64,000 nucleotides of DNA, from the NCBI RefSeq assembly GCF_023973825.1, contig NC_090122.1, forward strand, positions 1,172,130-1,236,129, read 5' to 3'. Within the stretch, counting starts at the first letter, position 1; every line of letters begins with the position of its first letter. The notes beneath the pieces were generated by a model that saw only the letters and a list, made by a program, of their open reading frames with translations, made no database searches and was not told the origin of the DNA. Positions 12,401 to 24,545 of the stretch are shown piece after piece. The translations under genes were made by a program, and so were the position numbers. The stretch is from Plasmodium brasilianum (Eukaryota > Apicomplexa > Aconoidasida > Haemosporida > Plasmodiidae).

Positions 12401-15400
12401 AGAAGCAGCAGCAGAAGCAGCAACAGAAGCAGCAACAGAAGCAGCAACAGAAACAGCAACAGAAACAGCAACAGAAACACATTGTTGTTCAGAATAACGT
12501 GCAGAATATCGTGCAGAACCAGGGAGGTATGGCTCATCCGAACTGCTTCCCTAATAAGAGCAACATACCGAATGCTGATACCTTAAGGGGGAGTTACAAC
12601 GATGGAAGTATTAAATTTAGCGAAGATTTAAACAGCAAAAATTTTAACAACAAAAATTTTAACAGCAAAAATGTTTTTGGAAGAGCAGAGGAAAAATCTG
12701 CAGGAGAAAAATATACGAGTAATGTTGGGCTAAATAAGATACGTGCAGGTAGTGGGAATACATTAATCGGAATGAAACATGATGAAAAAGTTAGCAGTGA
12801 ATATTTTGGTGTTGAACACAGCGCTGATAGCGGCCACTTGAGAAGTCGTCATAACAGTAACGGTAGTAATGGTAATTATATTAGTAATGTTAATGGAAGT
12901 AATACCTATGGCAGTAATACCTATGGAAGTAACAACGATGACAATGTTTACGGCAGTGGTAATAGCAACGAGGTGTACGACTTGAAGAACTTTGTTTTGA
13001 AGTACCTTAGTGATATAGATGAGATATACAATATAAAGGAACGAAATAGAAGGTACGAAAATAAGATAAGTGAAAATTATAGTTATAGTTGTAATTATAA
13101 TGATAAGTATAACAATATTTATGATAATGTGCATAATCGTTGCAGGAGCAATGATAGAGGTGCGAAGGGAAATAACAACCTGCAAAATTACTACAATATC
13201 CTGGAGGTGTTATACAAATCGAGTATAAAAAAAAAAAGTCTAAGTGATAGAAGAATTCGAGGTTTACTATATATATTTAAATATATTAAAAACATAGAAA
13301 GAAAAAAAAAAAAAAAAAAAATTATATCTATTTGATACTGTAACATTAAAAAGGTTAAATAAACAAGTAGACTTATATATACAATTTGTTGAAAAGAGAG
13401 AATATAAAAGGGATTTGTCTCTTCATTTATATAAAAAAAATAAATTTCTAAATTATCAAAAAAGAAATAATAAAAGTTTGTCTTATGTGAAAACGAAATT
13501 TATTCAAAATATTTTAAATAAAAAATCAAATTTATATGCCAAATGTCCAAAAAAAGCACAAGTACACGATGATAATTTTTATTTTGCTCATGCATTGAAA
13601 CAAGTCAATTATTTAAATAATTTATTAGTATATGCTCACTTTATTGTTTTAAAATATATATCTATATTTTCAGTTAAGGAGTGGAATATGTTTCTCTTCC
13701 AACATATAGACTTATATAATAGTGGACCAAATAACAATGGACTTGTAGACTTCAAGTATGAATTTAAGAATTGTCATGATAAATGTAAGGAAGAAGAGTG
13801 TGAACTGAATGTTGAACGGACGGCTCAAATAGATACAAATTGTATTTACGATCAACTGATGAGAGAAAAGGAGAATAATGAGAAACAAACTTATAAGGAA
13901 AAAATAGTCTCACAGGAGCAGGGAATTCATGTGGTAAGTATTATTCAGGAGGGAGAAAAACTCATGTTAAGTAGCAAAACGGGTGATAAAGCAACAAATG
14001 GAAAGAGTGAAATGGTTGAACGAAGTGACCTATGCCCAAGCAACAGTGCTATGGAGGGGGAATTAAAAGAAGATGTATTTCTTAAGCACAGTATTGATGC
14101 AGTTAGCAGTAGTTTGAACGGAGGGAAGAACGAAAACAAAGATGATGTATGCAATGATGATGTATGCAATGATAATGTATGCAATGATAATGTATGCAAT
14201 GATAATGTATGCAATGATAATGTATGCAATGATAATGTATGCAATGATAATGTATGCAATGATAATGTATGCAATGATAATGTATGCAATGATAATGTAT
14301 GCAATGATAATGTATGCAATGATAATGTATGCAATGATAATGTATGCAATGATAATGTATGCAATGATAATGTATGCAATGATAATGTATGCAATGATAA
14401 TGTATGCAATGATGCTATATGTAGCACTAACGCGGACGACACTTCACGCATGAACAATAGCGGTGCGTGTGAAGCGAATAGTGCAACTAGGAGTACTGGA
14501 AATGAATGTATAAACAACGGAACAAGTGTTAACTGTAGACTGAAAAATGAAAATATGATGAACATCCCATTCAATTTTAATAGTATGTATTATGATAGCA
14601 CATTTAAATATGCAAACATGGATGAAGAGATTATTGAAAAGTTAAATCCCTTACATATAAAAGATGAACATATGATAGACATTAATTACTATGAATATGT
14701 AATTGAACCTTTTGATTTTTTTTTCTATGACCAAGTGTATAATGAAATATGTAATTATATGCAAATGTTAAGAAATAGCAATGCATGCCAGAGTGATAAC
14801 AATACATGCCCGACTGATAACAGTGCACGTCAAAGTAATAGTAATACATACCAGAATAATACTAGCGCTTATTTAAATAACAGTTCTTATCTTATCAATA
14901 ACTTGCCATTTCAATATTATGATTTCATTAACATTTTGATGAGAGAAGTAATGAATGTTCGAAATTTAATATATCGTAACAAGTATGTTAGATACCTATT
15001 CTATTATATATACAGGAATAATAAAGAAAATAATCTATTAGATTCTATTAATAAAATATTTACTTTAGAAAAAAAGAAATTATTCTTATATAAGACGCAA
15101 ATGAAATTACGATATAACATCTTTATTTCTCGCTTTTTTGAAAATAATTTTATTATGAATCCTAGTAATAGTGAAAAAAAGACAGAAGAAGGAATTAACT
15201 TTATTCAAGCAAAAAACAAATTATTTAAGTCTATTTTTAGTGGATACACCAAATATTTTGATGAATATACAACATGGACCCGTCAATCGAGGGAAGTAAG
15301 GAGGACCCTCTTTAATATTCAGCCGCAAAAGTTTGTTGATATCAGGCGTAAAATTGAACTTTACTCGGATTATTTTGACAACATGAAGCAGAAACTGCGC

Positions 15401-18400
15401 GATGGGAAGGTGGAGGCGGTAAACGAAACAGTAAAAGAAGCAATAACCAACGCAGAACCCTGGGGGGGGCACTCCCCCGTGAAGGAGCACGAGGATGAAA
15501 AACTGAAATTCGATGTAACCAACAGATATGTAGAATTCCTGTACGGAAAAAACTATGCCGTAATTATAAATGGGGGGAAGAACAATTCAAGAAAATTGAA
15601 AGCTGCCTATATAGTAAATAATAATTTAATGGGGAAAGAAAATTTATTAGTTATAACGTCCATAGTGAATGTTACAAAATGGAAGAGTTTGTTTATTACG
15701 TTTGAAAATATAACAGTATATAATAATGAGGAAAGTATAATAGATAACAAAGTATCTAATGAGCATTCAAATCTTATCATATGTATAGATTTTTTACCGA
15801 AAATTTTGCATATCACATGTGAAATATTAGTACTAGATATGTGTCACTTCAATATACTAAATCAAATAAGTATTTTAAATGATTTAACGTATTTAAATTT
15901 TTCAAAAAAGATAGTAATACTTAATAGTATGATAGATAACTGGAATTTTTTATGCGCTCTGTTTCTATTAAATAGCTCATTTTTTGACAACTCCATTAAT
16001 AATATATTCCAACAAAATTTGAGTGAAGAAGACAAAGTAATATTAAGTACAATCATGCTAAATTTTATTTCTCATTTTTGTATTTTAAATAAGGAAAAAT
16101 TGCTAGCTGGTAGAGAGAAAACGGAGATGAGGAAGACTTGCTTCATCATAACTTACATGAGTGGAATTCAAAAATTTATTTATGACCATGTACAGGAAAA
16201 AGAGAAATGGGATGCTTGTATACACCCACTATTACTACTAGAGGAAAATTCTTTTTTTTTAAAAGACTTTTATATATCAGAAAAATTTGATATGCTCAAA
16301 AATATTATTAAAAAATTTTATCTTTTAAAAAAAAAAATACTTGTATGTTATTATGGAGATGAAAAATTAGAAAAACTAATCAAAATATTACTTTATGTTA
16401 ACTTACTGAATGACACTTCAGCAATTTTTTTTCATAACCTTCAACTGAATACATCTATTGACGACTTAGACACTTTTGATGTTGCTGTGATAGTAAATAA
16501 ACACACAGAATATTTTTATTTTTTTCAAGATAAAAAATTAGCTTGTTATTTTTTAATTTCTACTTTTACCACTGAGGAAGAGGATATATTACAAAAAATT
16601 AAAAACAACAAAGAATTGTATTTTTATAAAAAACAAAAAGAAGAATTAATGAAGGAACACACATATGATAGGGACCTCATATATAGATATTATATTAACA
16701 ATATGATTTCTGAAAATGATGAACAATTTTTGTTATTTAACATAATTGACCAAAAGGAAAAAGTTTATTGTAACACCTCATACAACGAGATTGTCCTTCC
16801 TACATGTTTCGTAACAACCTTGTCGAACTGCGAATCTGCCATGCGACACTCAGGTTTGGAATCACAAAATTGAGAATTTGCGCAAAACTGGCAGATCGTC
16901 TCGTATGTGAAATGTGTATATTTGTATATGTGTATATATATATATATATGTATTTATGTTTACACATTTGGGTGTATATTTTTTTTTTTTTTTTTTATGA
17001 CTAGCTTCTACCTTTTTTTTTTTTATGATTAGCTTCTACCTTTTTTTTTTTTTAATGATTAGCTTCTACCTTTTTTTTTTTTTATGATTAGCTTCTACCT
17101 TTTTTTTTTTTTATGATTAGCTTCTAAATTTTTTTTTTCTTTGTCTCCCCTTTTTAGAACACTGGCAAGATATAAAAAATGCTCACAGCTTTTGGAACTT
17201 CAACAACTTCAATTGGGAGAAAATTGTTTTTTACTTGGATAAAAAAAATACGGTGTATGACAAGTATCGAAATGAGGTTTGCTCAATTTCGGATAAGTCT
17301 ATAGCTCCTCCGCAGGTATATTATTTATGTGTGTGTGTTTGTGTGTGTGTGTGATGGTGTATGTGAATATATGTACATGCTTATGTTTATACGCACATAT
17401 ACATGTATGCATGTTACGTTTTTCCCATTTTGTCCCCTTTTACCTATAGATTTATTACTATTTGAATAACCCGGCGAAGGAAAAAAATACGTTTAACAGT
17501 TGTCTGTCTTTGGCACTAGATGAAATTATTCAAGAACTAAGCAGAAAAAAAGAATTAGACGAATTTGATGAATTGAAAAAGAGCACATTACTGAATATCA
17601 AAGAAAAAACAAATAAAAAGTACTTTTCATCCATCAGAAAAATGGAAAAAATTTTATCCTTATTTTTAAAAGAAAATAAAAAAAAGTCCTTCGAGCAGTT
17701 TTTAAAGGTACACCACATAAACGTAAATAATATTTTATTTTTTTCTACTTTGCTTCATTCTGCTGCATTTTAAAAAATGAGTATATGCAAATGTAAAAAC
17801 GCGAGTTTGTATGTGTAACGCGACGTTTACTTATGCGATACATGTGTTTATTTACATATAATTTTGATATCGTTTTTATACAATTTTCACTAATTTTTAA
17901 GCATTCTTTATACAAATTGTACACATTTTTTTTTATGTATTTTTCAGTATTATGAGTTTTTCTATATACATATATATGTGCATATAATGCAAGTTACACA
18001 GCACCGTACTGTAGTGGCTAATTTTGACATGACTACATTTTTACTTGTAGGGATGCGAGAGCTATGGACAGATTTTAATAAAATGCAAGGAGAAATTATT
18101 TGTTACATTTAACAAATCGTACAATCAACATTTTAAAAATTTTGAAAATTTTTGGAGGGATGAAGAGGATAGAAGAAGAAAAAAATGGAAGGAATTGTGG
18201 GAATTAAATGAGAAAAAAGAAAGCGACAAAGAGAACATTGACTTAAACAATATATTTAATGATGATGTATGTAATGAAAAAAACGATTTAACAAATATTC
18301 AAACAAATACAAATTTTGATAATATGAAGAATGAATACAACTTACATGAAAAGAAAAACTTTCGTATTAGACTTTCCTCACAGTTATTTGATGGGAAAGA

Positions 18401-18560
18401 ATTCGATCAATTGTTTATTGAGAGAAAAAAAATATGTATTTCGACTGAAGACAATAAAAAGGAAGCGTTATCATGTTCGTATGAAGAGAAGAAGGAAAAG
18501 GATAAGGAAACTTGTTTATATATAGAAAGAAAGGATATGCAGGGGGGGCAAAAAGCGTAA
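9478..18560 (+). CDS. Giant RS-repeat protein with a degenerate SNF2-type ATPase core (probable pseudo-remodeller); one A-run frame break
   Basis: Model: exon 1 9478-16853, exon 2 17158-17315, exon 3 17450-17707, exon 4 18051-18560, all phases consistent; about 2,770 residues. The frame of 9478-13335 stops just after a 20-nt A-run (13302-13321). One base fewer joins it directly to the frame that runs to 16853. The N-terminal 1,280 residues are low complexity: an RS repeat (9871-10062), VVNS, NERNEK, SNDKFN and QQQK repeats. The C-terminal half has the SNF2 order of blocks: LLVITSIVNVTKW (motif Ia), ILVLDMCHFNIL (II, DEAH replaced by DMCH), KIVILNSMIDNWNFLCALFLL (III and the segment after it, shown in part), MSGIQKFIYDHV, CIHPLLLL (like CNHPxL), SEKFDMLKNIIKKF, KKILVCYYG (IV), LACYFLIST and TTEEEDILQKIKNNKEL. 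The Walker A site is replaced by NGGKNNSRKLKAA and the RxGQ arginine motif is absent. The fold assignment is my pattern reading. The function is unknown, perhaps a structural subunit of a chromatin complex. Confidence 0.8.
9871..10062 (+). repeat. Coding RS repeat: (SRSG)n followed by (SR)n
   Basis: A 12-bp unit AGTAGAAGTGGG repeated about 12 times gives SRSG. It passes into a block where the GGG codon has become AGG, giving pure SRSR. RS domains are typical of nuclear splicing and mRNP factors, but here the repeat may be plain minisatellite growth. Confidence 0.9.
10517..10645 (+). repeat. Coding 15-bp repeat (VVNSE/A)
   Basis: About nine copies of GAAGTAGTAAACAGT, with Glu-to-Ala variation (GAA to GCA), inside the N-terminal low-complexity half of the giant gene. 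Confidence 0.85.
10810..10950 (+). repeat. Coding 9/15-bp repeat (NERNEKNERNE)
   Basis: AAGAATGAAAGGAATGAA units give a highly charged Asn/Glu/Lys/Arg stretch in the giant gene. Confidence 0.85.
11668..11835 (+). repeat. Coding 18-bp repeat (FNSNDK)
   Basis: AACAGTAATGATAAATTT units, eight or nine copies, then NSSNNC variants. In frame, inside the giant gene. Confidence 0.85.
12388..12479 (+). repeat. Coding 12-bp Gln/Lys repeat (QQQK)
   Basis: CAGCAACAGAAG units, about seven copies, giving Q-rich sequence in the giant gene. In frame. Confidence 0.85.
14147..14416 (+). repeat. Coding 15-bp repeat, 18 copies of VCND(N)
   Basis: GTATGCAATGATAAT repeated 18 times with almost no sequence difference between copies, giving VCNDN pentapeptides with one Cys every five residues. 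It interrupts the region before the SNF2-like core. The near identity of the copies implies recent expansion. Confidence 0.95.
16981..17130 (+). repeat. About 29-bp minisatellite in intron 1 of the giant gene
   Basis: Five copies of a T-run followed by ATGATTAGCTTCTACC, filling the 3' half of the 304-bp intron 16854-17157. Each copy contains an AG after a T-run, so each looks like a weak 3' splice site ahead of the real acceptor at 17156-17157. Confidence 0.9.
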
Positions 18561-19736
18561 ATCTAAAACAAAAAAATAAAAGATAATATAAAAAAGTAAA
18601 GAAGTGAAAAAATGAAGAAGTGAAAAAATGAAGAAGTGAAAAAATGAAGAAGTGAAAAAATGAAGAAGTGAAAAAATGAAGAAGTGAAAAAATGAAGAAG
18701 TGAAAAAATGAAGAAGTGAAAAAATGAAGAAGTGAAAAAATGAAGAAGTGAAAAAATGAAGAAGTGAAAAAATGAAGAAGTGAAAAAATGAAGAAATAAA
18801 AAAATGAAGAAGTAAAAAAATGAAGAAATAAAAAAATGAAGTAAATAGATATCAAATGACGAACGACAAATAGAGAATAACTAAATGATAAGTAAAAAGC
18901 GAGGAAATATTTTAGCTAAGCAACTGTATCAATTTTGTTATTCAGGGAAGAATAAATGAATGTAGGTCGTGGAAAAAAAAAAGTAAAAAAAGAACAAACG
19001 AACAAGCGAACAAATCAAAAAACACGCCATTTTACGCGAGATATATATGGTCTCTTCAAAATTCAATTTTTTAAAATATTTGTGTAGCGGTAATGTTTCA
19101 TATATATATATATGTATATATGTTGTGTGTACAATTATAGCAGTGAATATGTCGAAAAAGAAAAAAAAAGAGCCTATGATTTTGGTATCTTATCTTATAT
19201 TGTGTATATAATTAACACACCAAAATACCAAAAAATGTGTATTTGAAAAAATATATTTTTATGATACAAATATCGAACTGAACTTTTTAATAAAAACAAG
19301 AAAAAAAAAGAAGATATAATTTGTGAAGGTAACAAAAAATTTCACAAAGAGATACTTGTAGGTTTATGAGAATTAAAAAAAAAATGTAACTTGTATGAAT
19401 GGAATATTAGAACAGCTTTAAATTTGAACATTCTTACACTATTCCCATTGTGCTTTTTATTTTTTTTTAATTTTAATTTTTATTATTTTAATTTTTATTA
19501 TTTTAATTTTTATGTTTATTTTTATGTGTATGTTTATGTTTATGTTCATTTTTATGTTTATGTTTATGTTTATTTTTATTTTTATTTTTATTTTTATTTT
19601 TGTTTTTGTTTTTATTAATTTTGTGTTTTTTGTATGTTTCATTAACGTTTCATTAGCGTTTCTTTATGTTTAATTTTTAATGAATTGTTCTTTTGTTTTT
19701 ATATTATTTTTGTTCTCCTTTTTATATCTCCACAAA
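18561..19736. other. Intergenic spacer between two plus-strand genes
   Basis: Contains the 16-bp minisatellite at 18600-18840 just after the upstream stop, then AT-rich sequence and T-rich low complexity (19455-19620). No coding sequence was found. Confidence 0.55.
18600..18840. repeat. 16-bp minisatellite in the 3' UTR of the giant gene
   Basis: About 15 copies of GAAGAAGTGAAAAAAT beginning about 40 bp after the stop codon at 18560. The last copies are degenerate (AAGTAAAAAAAT). The unit is not a multiple of 3, as fits a non-coding position. Confidence 0.9.
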
Positions 19737-22700
19737 ATGCATATAATACAAGAAAAACTGTGTAAGATAAAAAAATTACTAGAATTGCAGAGATTTCAAA
19801 AAGATGAATCAAGAGAAAATTTAATTAAATTGCTTAGGGAATTATATTTAATCTACATGTTTTATGATACTGAAGATACGAGTAAAATTTTAAAAGTACG
19901 ATTATAAAACAAAAAAAAAAAAAAAATGTACCATATTTAATTATGTGTCTCCCTCTAACGTAGACGTGTGCATAAGCATTTATAAAACTTGTATACCACG
20001 ATTTGTTATGTAAAAAATTAAGCATACGTCTTTATGTACTTTAATACAATACAACTTAACATTTTGCTTTTTTACGCGTTAAAATAAAGAAATAAAGAAG
20101 TAAATGGACTGAGAATTAAATAGAGAGAGAAATAAATAGAAAAATGAAGAATTCAAAAAAAACGTACATGCACTTGAGTATAATATATTATCTGTATGTA
20201 ACGAAAAAGCTATTTAAAAGATAGCACTATTTTATCGAAAAATTAATAAACAGAAGATTTAGTTTTACCATTTAATTTTTCATCAGCGTTTATTTTTGTT
20301 TATGGTGCATTATTATATAGTATTTATGTGTTTATTGTTAAGTATGATACCAGTAGAAGTTTTCTTCTTACTGTTCGTCTATATAGATATATATAGATAT
20401 ATATATATAGATAGATATAGATATATATATAGATATAGATATAGATATATATATAGATATATATATAGATATATATATAGATATAGATATAGATATAGAT
20501 ATAGATATAGATATAGATATAGATATAGATATAGATATAGATATACATGTATTTTTTTTTTTTTAATTTATCTTTTTGGACATATATTAGTAAAAAAATT
20601 ACGTGACAGTCATTTTGCTAATATGATATACATTCCTTAAAAATTTGTTGTTTCTAACGTTTTTCCATAAAATTTTCTTACCTTTTAACACATTAACACA
20701 ACTCCATAGTAATTCTCACGCACATCTGTTTATTTTCCCGCTTTTGTGTAATTCGTATTGAAGTTGCCTTACCTTTTTTTTTTTTTTTTTTTTTTTTTTT
20801 TGCCTCTCTTAAATTATTTTCGTTTATTTTACTAAAGAAATAGGGAATAATCACTTAAAATGAACAGATTGAGAAAACAAAAAAAAAAAAAATTGATTTC
20901 TTAGCAGATTCCCAGTAATATAAAATATTTTATCTTTTTTATTTTTTCCCATTTTTGTTCAATTTTGTAGAGTAGCAAAGAGCAGAAAAAATCAATTTTA
21001 CGTCTACTGCTTGTTCATGTAGATAGCGAAAATCATACGAACAATGGAGAAAAAATTTTAATGATAAATTTAATAAAATTAATTGAAAAGAAAACGGCTA
21101 AACTCTTTTCTTGCTATCCAAACATATGGAAAGGACATAACTCTTCTTTTTTTTTTTATATATTATCAACTCAATATGAGGATAGAAATTTAAATACCAA
21201 CTTTTTTGCAGTTTTAAAATATTCGGAAAATGTGTATACAAATATATACATATCTTCATTACTATTTAGTTCTGACCATTTTTTAATCAAGAAAAAAACT
21301 TTAAAATTTATTTTTTACAAGTATGTTTTATATAATGGAAATAAAAATGTACCCACACAAATTGATAACAATGAGAAAAAGGAAGAAAAAGAGGATATAC
21401 TTAATAAAAAAGCGAATTTTGCTAACTTCTTAACGGGAGAAAATGACTATATAAATATGTCAGAACAAATGAGTTGCTTCTTCTTTTCCGTAATAGCTCA
21501 TTTGATTAAGCAAGACTACATTGCGCTTCTCAAAAAAAGGTACAAAAAAAAAAAAAAATAAAAAAAAAAAAAAGGAATACAAATAAATATGGTATGCGTG
21601 AAAGGTGTATAATAAGCAAAAAAAGCTGCTTCTTTTTTGGCATTAGTTTGTGCGTAATATATATGTATGCATGTGGTACATCTGGCTCATTGTGATTAAT
21701 GTTATTCTGTCTATGTATCTATATGGTAGTTATTACAATTTTATTATCATTTCTTTATTCCTTATAATTGTGAGTTGTCTTTCTACCTGTTATTAATTTT
21801 TTTTTTTTTTTTTTTTTTGTTTTTTGCTATATTATTCATAGATTTTACTTTCTTTTTTTTTTTTTTATCAGGAAAAAAGAGAATGATGAAGTTTGGCTAA
21901 AGCGAACAAAAAAACAAATGGAGAAAGGAAAAGGGAACACAAAAACTAATTACATCAATAAAATGATTCATTATGTAGTTAGTAAAAATATTTTCGATAG
22001 TCACTTTAATCATTTAGAGGGTACTATATTTAGTGAAAATATAAAATTAAATGAAAAGAATAATACATGTAAAAACAATTCTTCAGATGACGAAGAATAT
22101 GATAAAAAAAATAAAAAATTAAGAACCATAAAAAAAGAAAATATGTATTATAATACAGAAAAAGATACAATTCTATGCTGTGAAATAAGAAATTATTATG
22201 ATGAAAACTTTCTAAAAAGTATATTTTTATATGTAAAAAATTTGTTTGAAGAGTATGAAAAATTATTAACACAAGAGAGTTACGAAACTAAGATAAATAA
22301 GAATTACATTTCTTGCTTCCTAACCCAATGTGTAACAATTTTGTTTAACATATGTTGTCTTAACTCAGATTTAATAAATAATTCGTATGATTTAATCAGA
22401 AATATAAAAAGGAAATTACCAAATTATATGAATACTTCTATTGTTGTTTCAATAGCTGAGTTTATATTATTCTTTTCTTCCGAAGAACAATTTGTTAACG
22501 TATCAAATTATTTATTTATATTTATCTCAAAAGAATACAAAAATTATTTAACAGCCATAACTTTTTTTGATTTTATCAGGAAAAATATTAACATACTTAA
22601 TAAGAGAAAATTTTTTTTTAAAAAATATTGTTTTGTAATTTTGAAAATATATTTTTACCATTACAGAATATTTAATAATGACTTAATTTATTTTTTGCCA

Positions 22701-24545
22701 CATTTAATATATGAAAATAATTATAAGGATGTGTTTTCTTTTCTTTTGCATGCTCCCCTTTTATTAGATAACGAAAATGTGGTAGCCAAAAAAAAAAAAA
22801 AAATAATAAAATATTGTACACGTGTTCATTTGCATACAAGTGTATATGCCTGAATATGTTATAAATGTTCTCGTGCATATTTATTTATGCATACGTAAAT
22901 TTATGCATGCATGTGTACGTATGAGTGTATGTCCGTATGTATAGGTGTGTGTCAGTATGTGTATGTGTGTGTCGGTATGTATATGATTGGGTCAGTATGT
23001 ATACTTTTGAGCAAACGAGTTTTTCCCTTTTAATGCATAACATAATAGGAGAGAGCCGTAGGTGCGAATCTATTCAAAAAAACGAATAAAATATTACAAC
23101 TGCATAACGGATTCAAGGAGCCATGTGAAGAAGGTTTGTACGTTGTAGTGCATGTGCAAGTCATAACTAAAATGTTATTTCGTTACTTATTTTTTATCAT
23201 GCTTGTTAAATAAATTAATTATACATTTGCACGTATGATCATTATGTTTTAGGTAAGGAAAAAGTATTAGTTCTGGAATTAGACAATCTTCAATTTATCA
23301 GGTACATATTTTACTTTTAGTATGCAATTGTTTTTCTTTTATTTGTATTTCACTTTTTTATTTTTTTTATTTTATTTTTTATGTTTGGCCAGCTACTACA
23401 ATCTATTTTTTTTCCGATTTGTCCAGCTACTACAATTTATTTTTTTTCCTATTTGGCCAGCTACTACAATTTATTTTTTTTCCGATTTGGCTAGCTATTA
23501 TATTTATTTTGTTTCCCGTTTGGTTAGCTGCTACATTTTTTTTTTTTTTTTTTTTCTCATTCATAAATATGATAAAACATTTATAATAGGGAAGCAAAAT
23601 GTAAAAGAAAAGTCATGGATATAGTGCAAAACATGCATAAATATTTTAAGATTTATTTTGAGGCTATTTTATCAAGCGAACAAGAATGGATAATTGAAAT
23701 AACAAAAGTGATATTACATAAATTAAGATGTTCATATATTCTTGAAATGTTAAATAGGGAAAGTATAAAAGAAATATTAAAAAGTTTAAATGATATAATT
23801 AATAGTAATTCAAGAATACTGTTAATTTTGAAAAATGAATTTATAAATTTGTTAAGAAATGAATCAAATTATTATTTTTTAATAAATACAAAAGTACTGG
23901 AAATGTTAGCACAAAATATTAAGCATATGAATATTAATTATGTTAAAATTGAAGATTATTACATAACATTGAATTCTTTATTTTCAAATGAAAATTTTAA
24001 TCAATTAAAATTTTGGGTATCTTTAATTCATGCTTTTACAAACATAGCGTTATATTGCCACGATCTGTCTAATAACATTCTAAATACATATAAAAATTTC
24101 ATTTCTCAAAATAATGTTACCTTAATAATAAAACATGCTGTGATTGAAAATATTAATATTATAAAAAACGTAGCATATGCTAAAAATGTAAGTTAACAAG
24201 GAATAACATGTTACACGTTCTTCATGCTTGTAATAAATTGTGGTAAATTATGATAAATGGTGCTTAACATTTTTTATTACTGTGGAATGAAAAATATTTT
24301 CTTATGTTGTTTTTGGCAAAATGTGTAACAACCGGAGGAATTAATTTTTTTTTTTTTCGTTTTTTATATTAACAAATAAGCAACTTCTGTACATTATTAT
24401 GCAATTTGAGTTTAACAAAATGGGATGATTCTACCTAAATTTATACAAGTGATCATTTATACATAGTAATATATATGTATACGCGTGAGTGAACGCGGTT
24501 TTGATTTTCCTTATATCTATCTATCTGTTACAGTATTTCGCTTAG
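19737..24545 (+). CDS. Unrecognised large helical protein, 7-exon model
   Basis: I do not recognise this protein. Model: 19737-19895, 20971-21539, 21872-22781, 23049-23133, 23253-23301, 23590-24187, 24534-24545; about 793 residues. All junctions are GT...AG with matching phase, and the coding sum divides by three. The start [18 protein letters not shown] is preceded by CACAAA. The sequence is a run of amphipathic helices (for example [51 protein letters not shown]) and has no TM segments, catalytic motif or repeats, which suggests a HEAT/ARM-like solenoid such as adaptor-complex large subunits have; this is inference. The last exon is uncertain: reading through gives VS and a stop at 24196, but GTAAGT at 24188 and a pyrimidine-rich acceptor at 24532-24533 favour splicing to YFA-stop. 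Confidence 0.7.
20380..20545. repeat. (GATATA)n microsatellite in an intron
   Basis: About 165 bp of GATATA with TA-only interruptions, inside the 1,075-bp intron 19896-20970. ORFs across it are artefacts. Confidence 0.9.
23393..23535. repeat. 34-bp minisatellite in intron 5 of the helical-protein gene
   Basis: Four copies of a unit containing TGGCCAGCTACTACAATTTA then a T-run and CCGATT, in the intron 23302-23589. Later copies are degenerate (GGTTAGCTGCTAC). The layout resembles the T-run plus TAGCTNCTAC unit in the intron of the upstream gene. Confidence 0.85.

Noticed and set aside
13945..14574. Minus-strand LHTLS-repeat ORF (209 codons)
   Set aside because: Antisense shadow of the VCNDN repeat; no start context or flanking conservation.
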